Source of the DNA: Ceratobasidium sp. AG-K
Lineage: Eukaryota > Basidiomycota > Agaricomycetes > Cantharellales > Ceratobasidiaceae
Assembly: GCA_037039685.1 (NCBI GenBank)
Contig: JAWNGF010000001.1
Coordinates: forward strand, 3,720,001 to 3,784,000
Length of the DNA stretch: 64,000 nt
Reading direction: 5' to 3'
Shown here in pieces: positions 37,710 through 48,289 of this stretch; position 1 is the stretch's first letter, and each line of letters starts with the position of its first letter. A program made the translations under genes and the position numbers. Below the pieces are notes generated by a model. The model was not told where the DNA came from. It saw only the letters and a program-made list of their open reading frames with translations, and searched no databases.

Positions 37710-39648
37710 ATGACCGCACACGAAGCAAAAGTACCTACACACTCAGGAAAATCGTTTCTTTCTGCTTTAGGAAATATACCTCTTGATAAAGTTGACCTGA
37801 TAACCTTAGAGCGCCTTGCACAGTCACCCGAGCTAGATTACTTCCTTGATCCTGCTGCTCCTGGAATACTGTATACTCTAGTGCAAACTCATATCAAGAG
37901 CAAGCCTAACCGCAATGTAAGAAAGCCCTCTCCCTAGGAAATGGGCTAATTTCGCACTCCCACTTGACAGGTCTTTGATGATCAATATAGCGTAGTTTGC
38001 ATGAAAATCCTCATCCGCCTGATTCAGGTCGTGGCATGCATAGACACCAATATGCTGGAATTTTTCAGAGAGACTATGGATGCTGAATACGTGACTGATA
38101 ATACGCTAAGATGTCTGGCTAGTCATACGGCCTCCCAAATTGTGGAACTTAGGCTTAGAGAGTCAACCGAAAACCATGAGGTCTCAACTGTGCTCCTCGA
38201 GAAGGTCAAAGGTTTATTCAGCTACGAAGCTCTGACTGTATTAGTGGATATTCTATGGCGGGACCGGAAACATTTCTTTATCCTATGTGAAAAAGGCTCC
38301 TTGCCCGGAGTCGCGTTGCTCTTGTACATGCTCTGGGAACGGATGAACAGCCTGGGGACAGTTAAGTGAGTAGTTTTTCCTGTCGGATATTCATATTTTG
38401 TACTTATACATATGAAGGAATCGAGTTCTAGTGTTCCGTCTCAGAGACCTCTTGTTACGCTGTTATCTGACCGCCTCATGTGAGGATCACCGCATGGCTA
38501 TCAGGTTCCTCTGCATCCGGATGTACAAGTTAGTACCTAATTCGCACGAGGAGGAGAGTCAACCCTACGACTTGAAAGACTCTCAGGATATAATTCGTGC
38601 ATATAGTCGATCCCTTGCATTTATTACAGTCGATTCGGATCCACTAGGCAGTCTTAAGCTTGACGTGTACCGGTATTTATTGGAATTTGTGCTTGACCTC
38701 AGTACGATCCCATCGATGCAGGAAGAAGACTTCTGTCTTCTTGCTGTGACTGCAACCGAGAGGTTGTGGATTGCGTTCGACTTCGAGCAAGGAGGGTCCG
38801 CAGGGCCAACATACGACCTACCATCACAGGCTATGTACTATATGGGAGATCTCACATATGCACTTAGGTGAATAAATTCTTGCTTTTGAATTAGAGTTAA
38901 GATGAGAGCTAATAGATGCTCTGGCAGCCAGCTGCTAAATAGGATCAGCAAATCCCAGCGATCACCCAAGAGGATGCTGGAGGCGCTTGCGCGTGGAGAC
39001 TGGCCAAACATCGTAGCTCGGTATCTACTGCTTTGTTTCCGAACACCATTCTTTTCGGAATTTCCCGCTCGTAAGTGCACGCTAGACCAGAGAAGCTGGC
39101 TGAGTTAACCAAAATTCCCCTCCCCCGGATTTTTGTTAGATTCGTTGCGGCAATTTCCTGCACTTGCAACTTCGGTTTTGGGTTTCATGCCCATATCGCG
39201 CGAAGTGTTTGCTGGCACATACTCTGACTGGTTGAAGGTACTTGCCCACTTGCGACTACTCTATGGCTTTTCTCCACTAGGGGATACAAAGATTGATCAT
39301 GTTATGAAAGCGTTGGAAGTGTGGGTGAGTTGGGGGAATGCAGTCGGATTCGAATTCCTGGGACACACGATAACACATCGTGGAGAATTGTCGTTCGATT
39401 TCTCGGAAGTCCTCTACAAATACGACTGTACTAATCCTCGATGTGCGGGTGGGCTAACTACCCGACTATGCGGGAGATGTGGTGTGGCGCAGTACTGCAG
39501 CTCGAAATGCCAACGCGAGTAGGTTGATTTTTTTATTACTTATTACCCATGGCATCTGAAGTCAAATTGCGCTCCCAGTGACTGGACATCATCTTTTCCG
39601 GAGTCTCATCATGGGAGTTGTCAAGGCAAGAAGACTAGCGGTCTTTGA
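37710..39648 (+). CDS. MYND-type zinc-finger protein
   Basis: About 560 residues in seven exons from the ATG at 37710. The N-terminal 470 residues are helical (KILIRLIQVVACIDTNMLEFF, LVDILWRDRKHFFILCEKG, HRMAIRFLCIRMYKL) and have no recognised fold, probably an Armadillo/HEAT-like array. The C-terminus holds a MYND finger: YDCTNPRCAGGLTTRLCGRCGVAQYC.SKCQR, then a final exon with DW and HHGSC supplying the last ligands, ending at 39648. MYND fingers are protein-protein interaction modules. There is no SET domain. Proteins of this architecture are numerous in Agaricomycetes. Confidence 0.8.
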
Positions 39649-40367
39649 ATCTGGCATTGTTCGAGCCCTGTGCCTCTGAAAGTTGCCATGTTGTTAGTCA
39701 CTTTAGTTCTGGTGCACCCGGCCAAAGAATCCGAGTTATATATACCACAAATATTTTTCACGTTTGTAGGCTAGTTCGAACCGGAATGTGGCCGCGTTCG
39801 ACTTGCTACTCAAAGCTGACCGCCAGTACCGAACAAATTAATGAGTACATATGTGAATGGTGCGCTGAAATCTGCCAAAGGCCGTTTCGATTTAATAACA
39901 CTTTATTACGACCGGCTTCTACCGCCTTGCTTCAACTGTTGACTTTCCTTCCCTTAATCTCGCTGTTTCTTGATAGATCATTTTCTTGTTTAGCAACGGA
40001 ACTTCGTGAGGGATGGGAAACACCGCATACATTAGCCTATCGATCGCCGCTCTAACTTTTATTACTGTTTTCTGATTACCTTCACGATTATCTACCACTA
40101 TCTCTTAGATCTATTAACAGGTTACATAGGAATTTACACGAGATCAACGGTCTAAACCACATGCGTAATATCTAGGGTGCCACTAGCCTTCTCCACTGTC
40201 AAATTGTGACCGGAAAATGTAGCCCATTTGACCCAGCGATTTATCGTCGTCCACTCGTCCACACCACGTTTTCAGCAATTATTGTAATAAACATCAGCGC
40301 GCATTGATCGGTAGGACAACTCTCGTGACTTTGGAGCCTGCAAAAGATACTAATATCGCCGAGCTAA
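39649..40367. other. Intergenic, nothing recognised
   Basis: About 720 bp, AT-rich in places; a 136-codon open frame (39645-40055) overlaps the MYND stop and has no recognisable content. Confidence 0.35.
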
Positions 40368-41180
40368 TTACAAGGAATGGTTTGAAGGACCAACTGAAGA
40401 GAACTTGAATTTAAGCTTTTTGCTTCCTGTTTGCAATTGACGATTAATGTCCCATGACATCTCCCCCAAGCATTGAACGAGATCCTTGACCCCCGCGTGT
40501 TTCTGTGCGGCACATTCCATATATTACCATGCGCCGATCAACTGTGTTAAGTCAGTTCCCTGGAACTGTTGACCGTTAGGTACGTGCTCTGGCAGTGAAA
40601 ATCGTAGCTATCTCTTGGGACGCGACATATTGTCCGAGTGTTCCACTACTTGCGTTAGTCTCCCGGGTGTCCATTTTACATTCAACAACAACCATGGGTG
40701 TCAGGGGACAAAAGTGCAACGCTTCAAGTAGCCACTTCTCCTTGATATTCGACAGACTGTCAGGGTCATCAATAGAAAACGTGAGGGCTATTATCGAGGT
40801 CCCGCTGGGATATGGGCGACCATAGCCAATAGACGATTGAATTCGGTGACCACCGCTTACGGATATGACAAAGGTCGAAGGCGATTGTGGTCTTCGGCAC
40901 AGGAGACATCAGCCACGTTTAGCACCACAGTCTCCAATTAAGTTTGGACATCGAGCTGTGGCTGGCTTCCTAGCTCTGGGTCTCCAGCGCCAATCTAGTT
41001 GAGGGTGAGCGATGTGGTGGCTTGTAAATATCTGAGGTACTTTGTAATGAGCAGACCATACCAAGGTTGACTTTCCGGTGCCACATTCACCAATTACTAG
41101 GACTTTGGCCTTTAGTTTTTCTTGATTCTCCAGTCTTAATCCAGACCCGTGCGGACGACAACTGTGCCAACAAAAGTCGA
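40368..41180 (-). pseudogene. Rho-like GTPase pseudogene with intact P-loop
   Basis: The minus-strand P-loop exon encodes KAKVLVIGECGTGKSTL (41089-41140 region). Downstream are AEDHNRLRPLSYP (Rho switch II), IIALTFSIDDPDSLSNIKEKW, FCPLTPMVVVECKMDTRE and, after an intron, LIGAW-stop-YMECAAQKHAGVKDLVQCLG. The stop is TAA at 40524-40526, exactly where the sister copy at 35.7 kb has His (GAWHYVEC). A second in-frame stop or unrecognised intron lies just before the switch II block. The C-terminus has no CaaX box. The gene is dead or badly damaged, but its P-loop shows the family was once a nucleotide-binding GTPase. Confidence 0.65.
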
Positions 41181-41352
41181 AGAATTTCGGGAGGCAATTC
41201 CACAGGTCAGAATAGGTGGGGTAGAAAAATATGTGGCGTAATTTTGGCAAATCAGGTTTTTAATGTCGGGACATCTTCGAGTGACCGTCGTTGAGGCAGG
41301 GAGCATTCGGAGATGTGGCGCACTTGGAGCACTGGATGGCTAAGCGCTCAGC

Positions 41353-41358
41353 CACGTG
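41353..41358. promoter_or_regulatory. CACGTG box 1 upstream of CTF18
   Basis: CCACGTGA, 67 bp upstream of the CTF18 ATG; first of a pair. Confidence 0.4.
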
Positions 41359-41370
41359 AGGTGGATGATT

Positions 41371-41376
41371 CACGTG
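41371..41376. promoter_or_regulatory. CACGTG box 2 upstream of CTF18
   Basis: TCACGTGA, 49 bp upstream of the CTF18 ATG. The 12-bp gap to box 1 is similar to the 17-bp gap at MTU1/MIF2. Confidence 0.45.
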
Positions 41377-41425
41377 ACCGCGTTGAGGAAACGCAACGCG
41401 AACGCGCAAAGACTATCACCCAGTT

Positions 41426-44400
41426 ATGACGCTATTTGAACCAACCGGACTCTTGGGGAGCCTATCTTCTGAACCATCTTTTCTGCCGAATGGGTTGCTC
41501 TCTGGACTGGGACGGATCGGCGAAAGCTCTAGCACCTCCTCGTTGGTGAACAACGCCAGATTGGACGGCCATGTGCTTGCGCGAGACTTTTCAGGAAAGA
41601 CGGTTCAACTGCCCAAAAAGAAGAAGACAGTACAGGTAGGGCCTATTTAAATCCTCACCCCGGGATAACCCCAACCCAAACTATAGCCAAGCTCGACGAC
41701 TTCGAGGACGCCTCGGGACTTGGAGGGATTATTGGAAGTACCAACGCACCGAATGTTGGAAAAGATGTCTCTATCAGCTGCTACAGAAGACTCAAGGTAT
41801 GTTCTTCTTCACCTATTAATATTGTCAGATTATGATCTGGCATCAAAGTCGTCCGTCTAGGCAAGAGAGTGGCCCTCGCAATGGTGCTTTGCCGTCCATG
41901 TGGGTGGATCGATATCGGCCCAAGTGCTTCACAGATTTATTAGGGGACGAGGTACATTCTGTCCACTCTGGAATGACTGGATTTATTACAGTGGTTGATG
42001 GTTAATTTACAGCGTGTACACCGTGAAACTATGGCATGGCTCAAGGAATGGGACCAGTGTGTATTTGGGAGGCGAAAACGTCGGCTTCTCAAGCAGGAAG
42101 AAAGTGATGTAAGCTTTCCAAAATGTTGACCCTCTGCTCATATTAACTTTTCCAAATTATTAGGGCCCACAGTATCACGATGAACACGGCCGACCCCGAG
42201 AAAAGGCAGGTTAGCTGGCTCAGATTGGTCACCATAAACTGATAGTTGTGCCAGATCCTCCTTCTCTCAGGTCCTCCTGGTTTGGGCAAAACCACCCTTG
42301 CACATATTGTGGGGAAGCAAGCTGGATACGGAGTCGCGGAGATTAACGCTAGGCATGTTATTTCCGAACCCCCCGCCGAGTCTTCATTTATATCATTCAC
42401 GTTTATAGCGATGCACGCACAGGATCCATCGTCGACGATAAAATCCGACCCGTGCTCGAGAGTGGAACGGCCATGGGAAGTAACAAGCCGGTTCTGATGG
42501 TTATCGACGAGATTGACGGGGCTACTGGTGATGGCGTGAGTTGGGAAACTTTGTTCCAGAACCTGATTGTTAACGTTGATTTAGGCCAGTGGTTTTGTAC
42601 AAAAGCTCATTCAGCTCACACTCGATAAGCCAAGAGCGAAAAGTATGTCCGAATTCTCCCAAGTACTCACATGATAATTAATGGGAACTGTAAGAAGGGC
42701 GAGGTGACAAGGGTGGAAAAGAAACACGACCACTACTACGACCTATAATATGCATATGCAATGACCTGTACGCCGGTTTCCCGTCTGATTTCTTCCTCAC
42801 TTTAATCGCACATTCCAGCTACGCTCCCTCCCTATCTCGCCTTCGCCCTATTGCGCGTATCGTTCGGTTTCGAAAGGCCCAACCTGTCCTACTTGCCAAC
42901 CGTTTACGGGAAATCTGCGCCAACGAGGAGTTGCGTGCTGATTCTCGCGCACTGACCGCCTTGGTGACAGTTACCCAGGGCGATATGCGCGCATGTGTGA
43001 ATACGCTTCAGGTAGGATCCATTGATAACCTCACCTCAGGACGTGACTGACAATTGATCCGATGAGTAGTTTATCAAATCACGGTCAGATACCGTCACCG
43101 AAACGGACATAGCTCGGGCGACGGCTGGGATGAAGGAAACGGAAAGCTCGGTTCAGTCTGTTTGGAGCGACCTTTTTACCCCCATGACCGCCAAGATGCG
43201 CAAAGCAGCCAGTGCGGATCCAGACAAGTACGTTGCTCGTCTTTCGCGGGTCATAGAAAACGCTGGGTCGGATAGGGTCGTAGTGGGTGAGTGCATGTTT
43301 CGGAGAGGCTTGCTTGAACTGACCCCAAATTCAGCATGCTTCGAGCATTACACGAATCTCCGCAAAGGTCGGTCGTCCTGGGTTAGCTTGGCTGCGGCCC
43401 ACGAATGGTTCGGATGGTACGACACGCTTTCGATGACAATGCGCTCCGAACAAGAATATGCGCTATTGGCGTACCAATCCTACGCTATCGTGCCGTTCCA
43501 TCATTTGTTTGCGGTGCTCGGCAATCCCAAGTATGAGCGAGTGAACAATGACTGGGAGGTAAGGCTATAGGCCTTGCAGTTGCTTCCCCCAATTAACCAG
43601 CAATTTCGAACAGCACTTTACTCAAACACGGCTCAACGAAGAGATCAAAGCTACATTTTGTAATACGCTTGCCTTGGGTGCACGGGGCCCGGAGGGTGCC
43701 TGTTACTTGCATATGATGGCTGGAAACAAGGCCGCACTCGAGTTTTTACCGCTCGTAAATCGAATCATTAGTCCACCACTCAAACCGGTAAGCTTCTCTT
43801 ATTCACGCCTGGCTGTTGTATTGACAAGGTACGCTAGTTGAATAGCCAGATAGTGAGGACTCAAGAGCGCCTAGTGCTGAAGCGGCTAGTGGAAATCATG
43901 GCCGCTATGGAGCTTCGTTATGTTCAGGACAAGAACGATGATGGTCAACCTGTGTATAGGCTCGAGCCGTGAGTGTCCTATTTATAATCTCCTTTGAGTC
44001 TTCCTGACATAGGTTTTAGAGCCATTGATGTGTTTGTTACCTACGAGGGAAAACGAGCAGCCGACATGAATGTTTCCAGATTCGCAGTGAGGCAAATGGT
44101 CGCGGAAGAGGTTCGTCCGGCATTTTCTTCGTAGCCTGTGGCTGACCACAAAGTATATGCGCGTCTATAGCTTGACGCCGTGCTTGAGCGGCGCAAACAC
44201 GACGCCACAACCGTTTCAGCTGGTGCTGGAAAGCTCAACTTTGGAGCAGGCCAAAAGAAGGATACAAGCACTGCGGCACAAGTTGGAGTGGCCGAAAGGA
44301 CAAAGGACAAGCCCGTTCTCGGGGAAAAGGTGCGAGCGACTATACAGCTGGTTGAAGTTTTGCTCAACTGATGTTCGACAGCGTGCTGTGGACTTTTTTG

Positions 44401-44616
44401 GTCGACCTATCGTCCCCAAGGAAAAGAATGCTGGGACACGGAAACCTTCGTCTACTATTGGTGCGTGGCTGGGAGTTGGGGTGATCATGTTTTTAACATT
44501 CCCTCGTAGGCGGCGTACCTCTGCCGACCGGACACAAGGTCAGGGTCAAGTACAAGTTCAACGAAGGCAACTCGTCGGCGGTTAGGAAGCCAGTAAAGAT
44601 GTCGAGTCTGCTCTAA
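41426..44616 (+). CDS. CTF18: CTF18, large subunit of the alternative RFC clamp loader
   Basis: It loads PCNA in the Ctf18-RFC complex that supports sister-chromatid cohesion and replication checkpoint signalling. The start at 41426 gives [18 protein letters not shown]. Family blocks are [39 protein letters not shown], the Walker A motif [23 protein letters not shown], Walker [33 protein letters not shown] (sensor 1 region), [14 protein letters not shown] and the C-terminal Ctf18-specific end [35 protein letters not shown] at 44616, which binds Dcc1/Ctf8. Many 45-60 bp introns; no frame break was seen. Confidence 0.93.
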
Positions 44617-44888
44617 GTTTCAGGGACATGCTTGCGATCTCATTGTAGCCCCGCCCATACTCGCTCTATCTCCGTCCATACCATTGAATCTGTTTATGTC
44701 GGTACATTCCATCTCAATATTATATTTGATTAGAGATTCATTGGGTGGTTAGCTCTGTTGCGAGCTGGGCTTCTGTAGCGCCGATCGCTTGAATGCAATT
44801 GCAAACGTCTGGATCAATCACGCGCCACTCTTCCACTCACAACTCTCACACCCTCGCAGTCCCTGGCAGCCACACGTATCTGCCCAAC

Positions 44889-45895
44889 ATGAATATCATG
44901 GTGAGCAACATGGGATCACAGTATGAAATTCAGCTAATTGGTGCTATGTGCGGCGTTGATTCATAGGAAACGCTGTTCGGGCGGACGGTGACGCCTGCGG
45001 AACGGCTGCGGCAACACCAGCGTGCACTCGCCAAGGCCCAGCGCGAGCTCGACCGAGAACGAACAAAGCTCGAACAACAGGAGAAGAAACTCATTATGGA
45101 TATCAAGAAGAGTGCAAAGGCCGGTCAGATGGTGAGTCTGTACTCTTGTTCACTATCAAACACTTATATTTTGTAGAATGCGGCCAAAGTTATGGCCAAA
45201 GACCTCGTCCGCACACGACGATATGTCCAGAAATTCTACCAGATGAGGACTCAGCTCCAGGCAGTCGGGCTGCGTATCCAAACGCTGCGGAGTAATCAAC
45301 AAATGGCCGAGGCGATGCGGGGCGCAACTAGGGTGAGCCCTGTCATTCGTTCACGAACTATCGTTTTATTTAACGCATTGCCGTGTGCGCAGGCTATGGC
45401 TGGCATGAACCGCGGCCTCAATCTTCCTCAAATCCAGCGTATCATGACTGAATTTGAAAAGGAAAGCGCGACGATGGATATGAAGGAAGAAATGATGAGC
45501 GACGCGGTCGATGACGTTATGGACGATGAACTGGAAGACGAGGAAGAAGAGGGAGACAAGATCCTTAACCAGGTTCTTGACGAGATAGGCGTTGGCTTGC
45601 AACAAGACGTGAGTCCATTTATGAATGATCGAGTTTGGCGGCTGATCTTTGCGTGCTGCCATCCCCTGTGCTAATAACAATGCTGAAATGGTTGTACATC
45701 TAGCTCCAACTACCACCCACATCTATTGCCGCCGCCAACCAACTCCCCAACCAGCGACAGGCCGTGGCGATCGGCGAAGGTGCAGACGGGCCCTCATCCC
45801 ACAAACCACCCCCGCCATCTGGAGGCGAGGGGGGAGGAGGCACTGATGAAGATGCACTGCAGGCCAGGTTGGACGCACTTAAGCGGGGATTTTAG
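44889..45895 (+). CDS. VPS2: ESCRT-III subunit VPS2 / CHMP2
   Basis: It forms membrane-remodelling filaments with Vps24 on Snf7 in multivesicular body sorting. A 12-base first coding exon (ATG 44889) joins ETLFGRTVTPAERLRQHQRAL. The N-terminal basic helices (AKAQRELDRERTKLEQQEKKL, KVMAKDLVRTRRYVQKFYQM), helix 3-4 block (LNLPQIQRIMTEFEKESATMD) and the acidic MDDELEDEEEEG region follow. The protein ends with the MIM1 motif EDALQARLDALKRGF, the binding site for the Vps4 MIT domain. Five exons of ordinary length; head-to-tail with CTF18 (272 bp gap). Confidence 0.94.
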
Positions 45896-45950
45896 AGGGC
45901 AGAATAGATCAAGGCAGGGGTCTGGGAAATATGGCAACTGCAGGCGTCGG

Positions 45951-48240
45951 ACAGGTATCTTGTATTATCCGGTTCAAATGATTGTGATACCATATTCGGA
46001 ATCGTTGAGACTCAAGCGCAGGACATGGCCACTCAGAGTGCTTATCACCTGATCCTCGGCCGCAACTCTGTATTTCCCCCTCGCTATGAACATGTTTCGC
46101 GATCGTAGCCCGGCGATTTTTCTCTGAAGGCGCTCTACTTTAACAAGATGGTCCCCAATCGCCCACAGTGCCAGAACCAATGCGCTTCGTACCACCAGCT
46201 CCATCGGCCCATAAAACCATCCGTTCCCAACCTCCTCGGATCCTTGGATGTAGCAGGTTCGAAGTATCTTATGTACGCGAACCGGTTCGACCATGCAAGG
46301 GAGAGGAATGCATAGTATCATTAACTTGTGCAGGGGCAAGGACATTGCGACCGGATTGAATGATGTCAAGAGTGCCGATACTGATCGTCGGATCACCACA
46401 TGGTTAGTGAGGTTTGCGTCAACTTCATCGGGAGTGGGTGGGTTATACATAGACAAGGGGATGCATTGTTTAGTCGCGTGGTGGCAGGCGGCCCACCCAA
46501 GACAGGCACAGGCCATTTGATTACGACCTCCACACCCGATCCCTGAGGTTTACACTTCACGCACCGGCATCGTTATCTGACGCAATCACAGACACCTTTC
46601 GCACAACGACCCCTAATTACTTACACCGCATCTGTCATTTCCTACATGTGACAAGCTCGTATCCTACGTTTTGACGCCCTGGGTTGTGAGACAGACCACT
46701 GGTGAACGAGCGATCCCTCCGGGTGTTCGCATTCAGACTTGGGTGAGTTTTGCTGTATCAAGAGGTCCGAGTTGTTCGCGCGCCTATTTTTCTCATAAAT
46801 GTGTCTTAGAGGAAGGTCGATCTGAGCTTCAACATTTGCCGCCGCGTGCCACCCGGTTGCTCACGCGTATAGCTTTGCTACGCCTATTCATCGCACCCGG
46901 CAAATGAATAAATATCCGGGGTGCAAAGGCGTAGGTAAAAAGATATCCTCGACCGGACCCATTCAACTCGAACTCCCCGAGCGCCCGACGGGAGCTATTA
47001 CATGAACGCATCCTCATTATTTGCTGCGATGATACTCGTCGACCATACGACGTCCGACCCAGAGTTGATTTCGGCTCTATTTGTATGACTGTAAGTATAT
47101 GCTATCCCCATCCTTCAACAGCTTGGTCGTTAAGAGAAGCCACTTCCATAACAGGACTCTGGCGGACCAAGTGGGGGAAAAGTAGCCCGGACAAACCAAT
47201 GCGAATATCAATGCTACACCAAACTCAAGGATGGACATTGTACCCTGACTCTACTTTGATCAGCACCGTTGTTTCCACACCTGTTGGAAACAACTAGTAC
47301 CATCGGAGCGTGCCCTTATTTAGCCCTGAGTCATCCATGGGCATGATGTATTCCACCGTCGCGCCAACATCGCGACATGGTTTACGGCCTTGCTCCTTGA
47401 CAAAAGAATGACGCTCTTCCGCGCCTCCAAAACTCTGTCTTTCATCCGCGGATGGGACCGGATCCACCGTTGTGCACGTCACCCATGCCAGATGACACTC
47501 GATCGACCCTCACCTTGGGTCCAGACCTCCCGAGCTCGTGTTTCCTCACCTTGCTATTCTTGGCGGCGCACGATATTCTTATCCGACCTGGGTCATACGA
47601 AGACGTATTCAGCTTCAACTCGCCCAACAGGGGGATACAGTGCAATTCAGCTATCGCTGGAGCCATGAGGGGAATAATGCATGCGAACAGTGCTCCCAGA
47701 ATGACACCTGCGATCCATTTCGACCGCAAGAGTACGAGTCGCGAAACGCCGGGGTGAGTACGGTTCAGTCTTAAAGCATATCTTCACTGACTGTTTCGTT
47801 TAGCGAGACATGCTCCTACATCTAGGAGACCTCCTCAAGTCCGAGTTCCCTGATGTTGCGCACCGTGTTCATACTGCGCATCAGATTCACGCCGAGATGG
47901 CCGAGAACATGGTAAACCGGGAAACTCCGGGTTCTACTATGGTATGTATTGGGCTTGGGGGTACGATATGATATTCAAGCAACATCTTTACAGAGTCCCA
48001 GCGCCGTTCCAGTTCCTTTCAACTAGGAAGTCGGAAGTAGCGCCTACACTACAGGGCTTGCCACCGGACGTCGCCGCAGTAGTGCCGGGGCAATCTCGCA
48101 GGCTGCAACACCGAACCCGACACGCATGCCGTAGGGTCCGGAAGTATCAGACATCGCTTTCTCGCTTTTGTCCTTTCGTCTAGCCAACATATACCCATTG
48201 ACGCCCGCCACCCCAACTCAGCCTATTTATTGAGTACTGG
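45951..48240 (+). repeat. Tandem segment 1 of the pseudo-caspase array (internally deleted)
   Basis: The segment begins with a block (about 45951-46330, containing TTGTATTATCCGG, GGAATCGTTGAGACTCA, ATGGTCCCCAATCGCC and GGATCCTTGGATGTAG) that recurs at about 48290-48690 and 53115-53480 at clear but imperfect identity. Further shared blocks precede the gene (for example around 46960-47040, matching about 49260-49340 and 54150-54240). The 5' half of the gene has been lost. Confidence 0.8.
47490..48040 (+). pseudogene. Pseudo-caspase copy 1, truncated and frameshifted
   Basis: Only the 3' half of the gene remains. PDLPSSCFLTLLFLAAHD matches the LPSSCFLxSLFLAAHD block of the other copies. A frameshift follows (YEDVFS, then LAQQGDTVQF in another frame), after which comes the Cys motif HEGNNACEQCSQNDTC and PQEYESRNAG, the usual intron and the terminal exon RDMLLHLGDLLKSEFPDVAH. 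The final exon ends at 48040. The transmembrane exon, linker and caspase-like core are missing. Confidence 0.8.
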
Positions 48241-48289
48241 CTGTATGCTCGAGTATTATATCAGGAAACCGTTATATTTCATCGTACGA

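Noticed and set aside
39645..40055. 136-codon plus-strand frame after the MYND gene
   Set aside because: It overlaps the MYND stop, has no recognisable sequence and no support as a separate gene.
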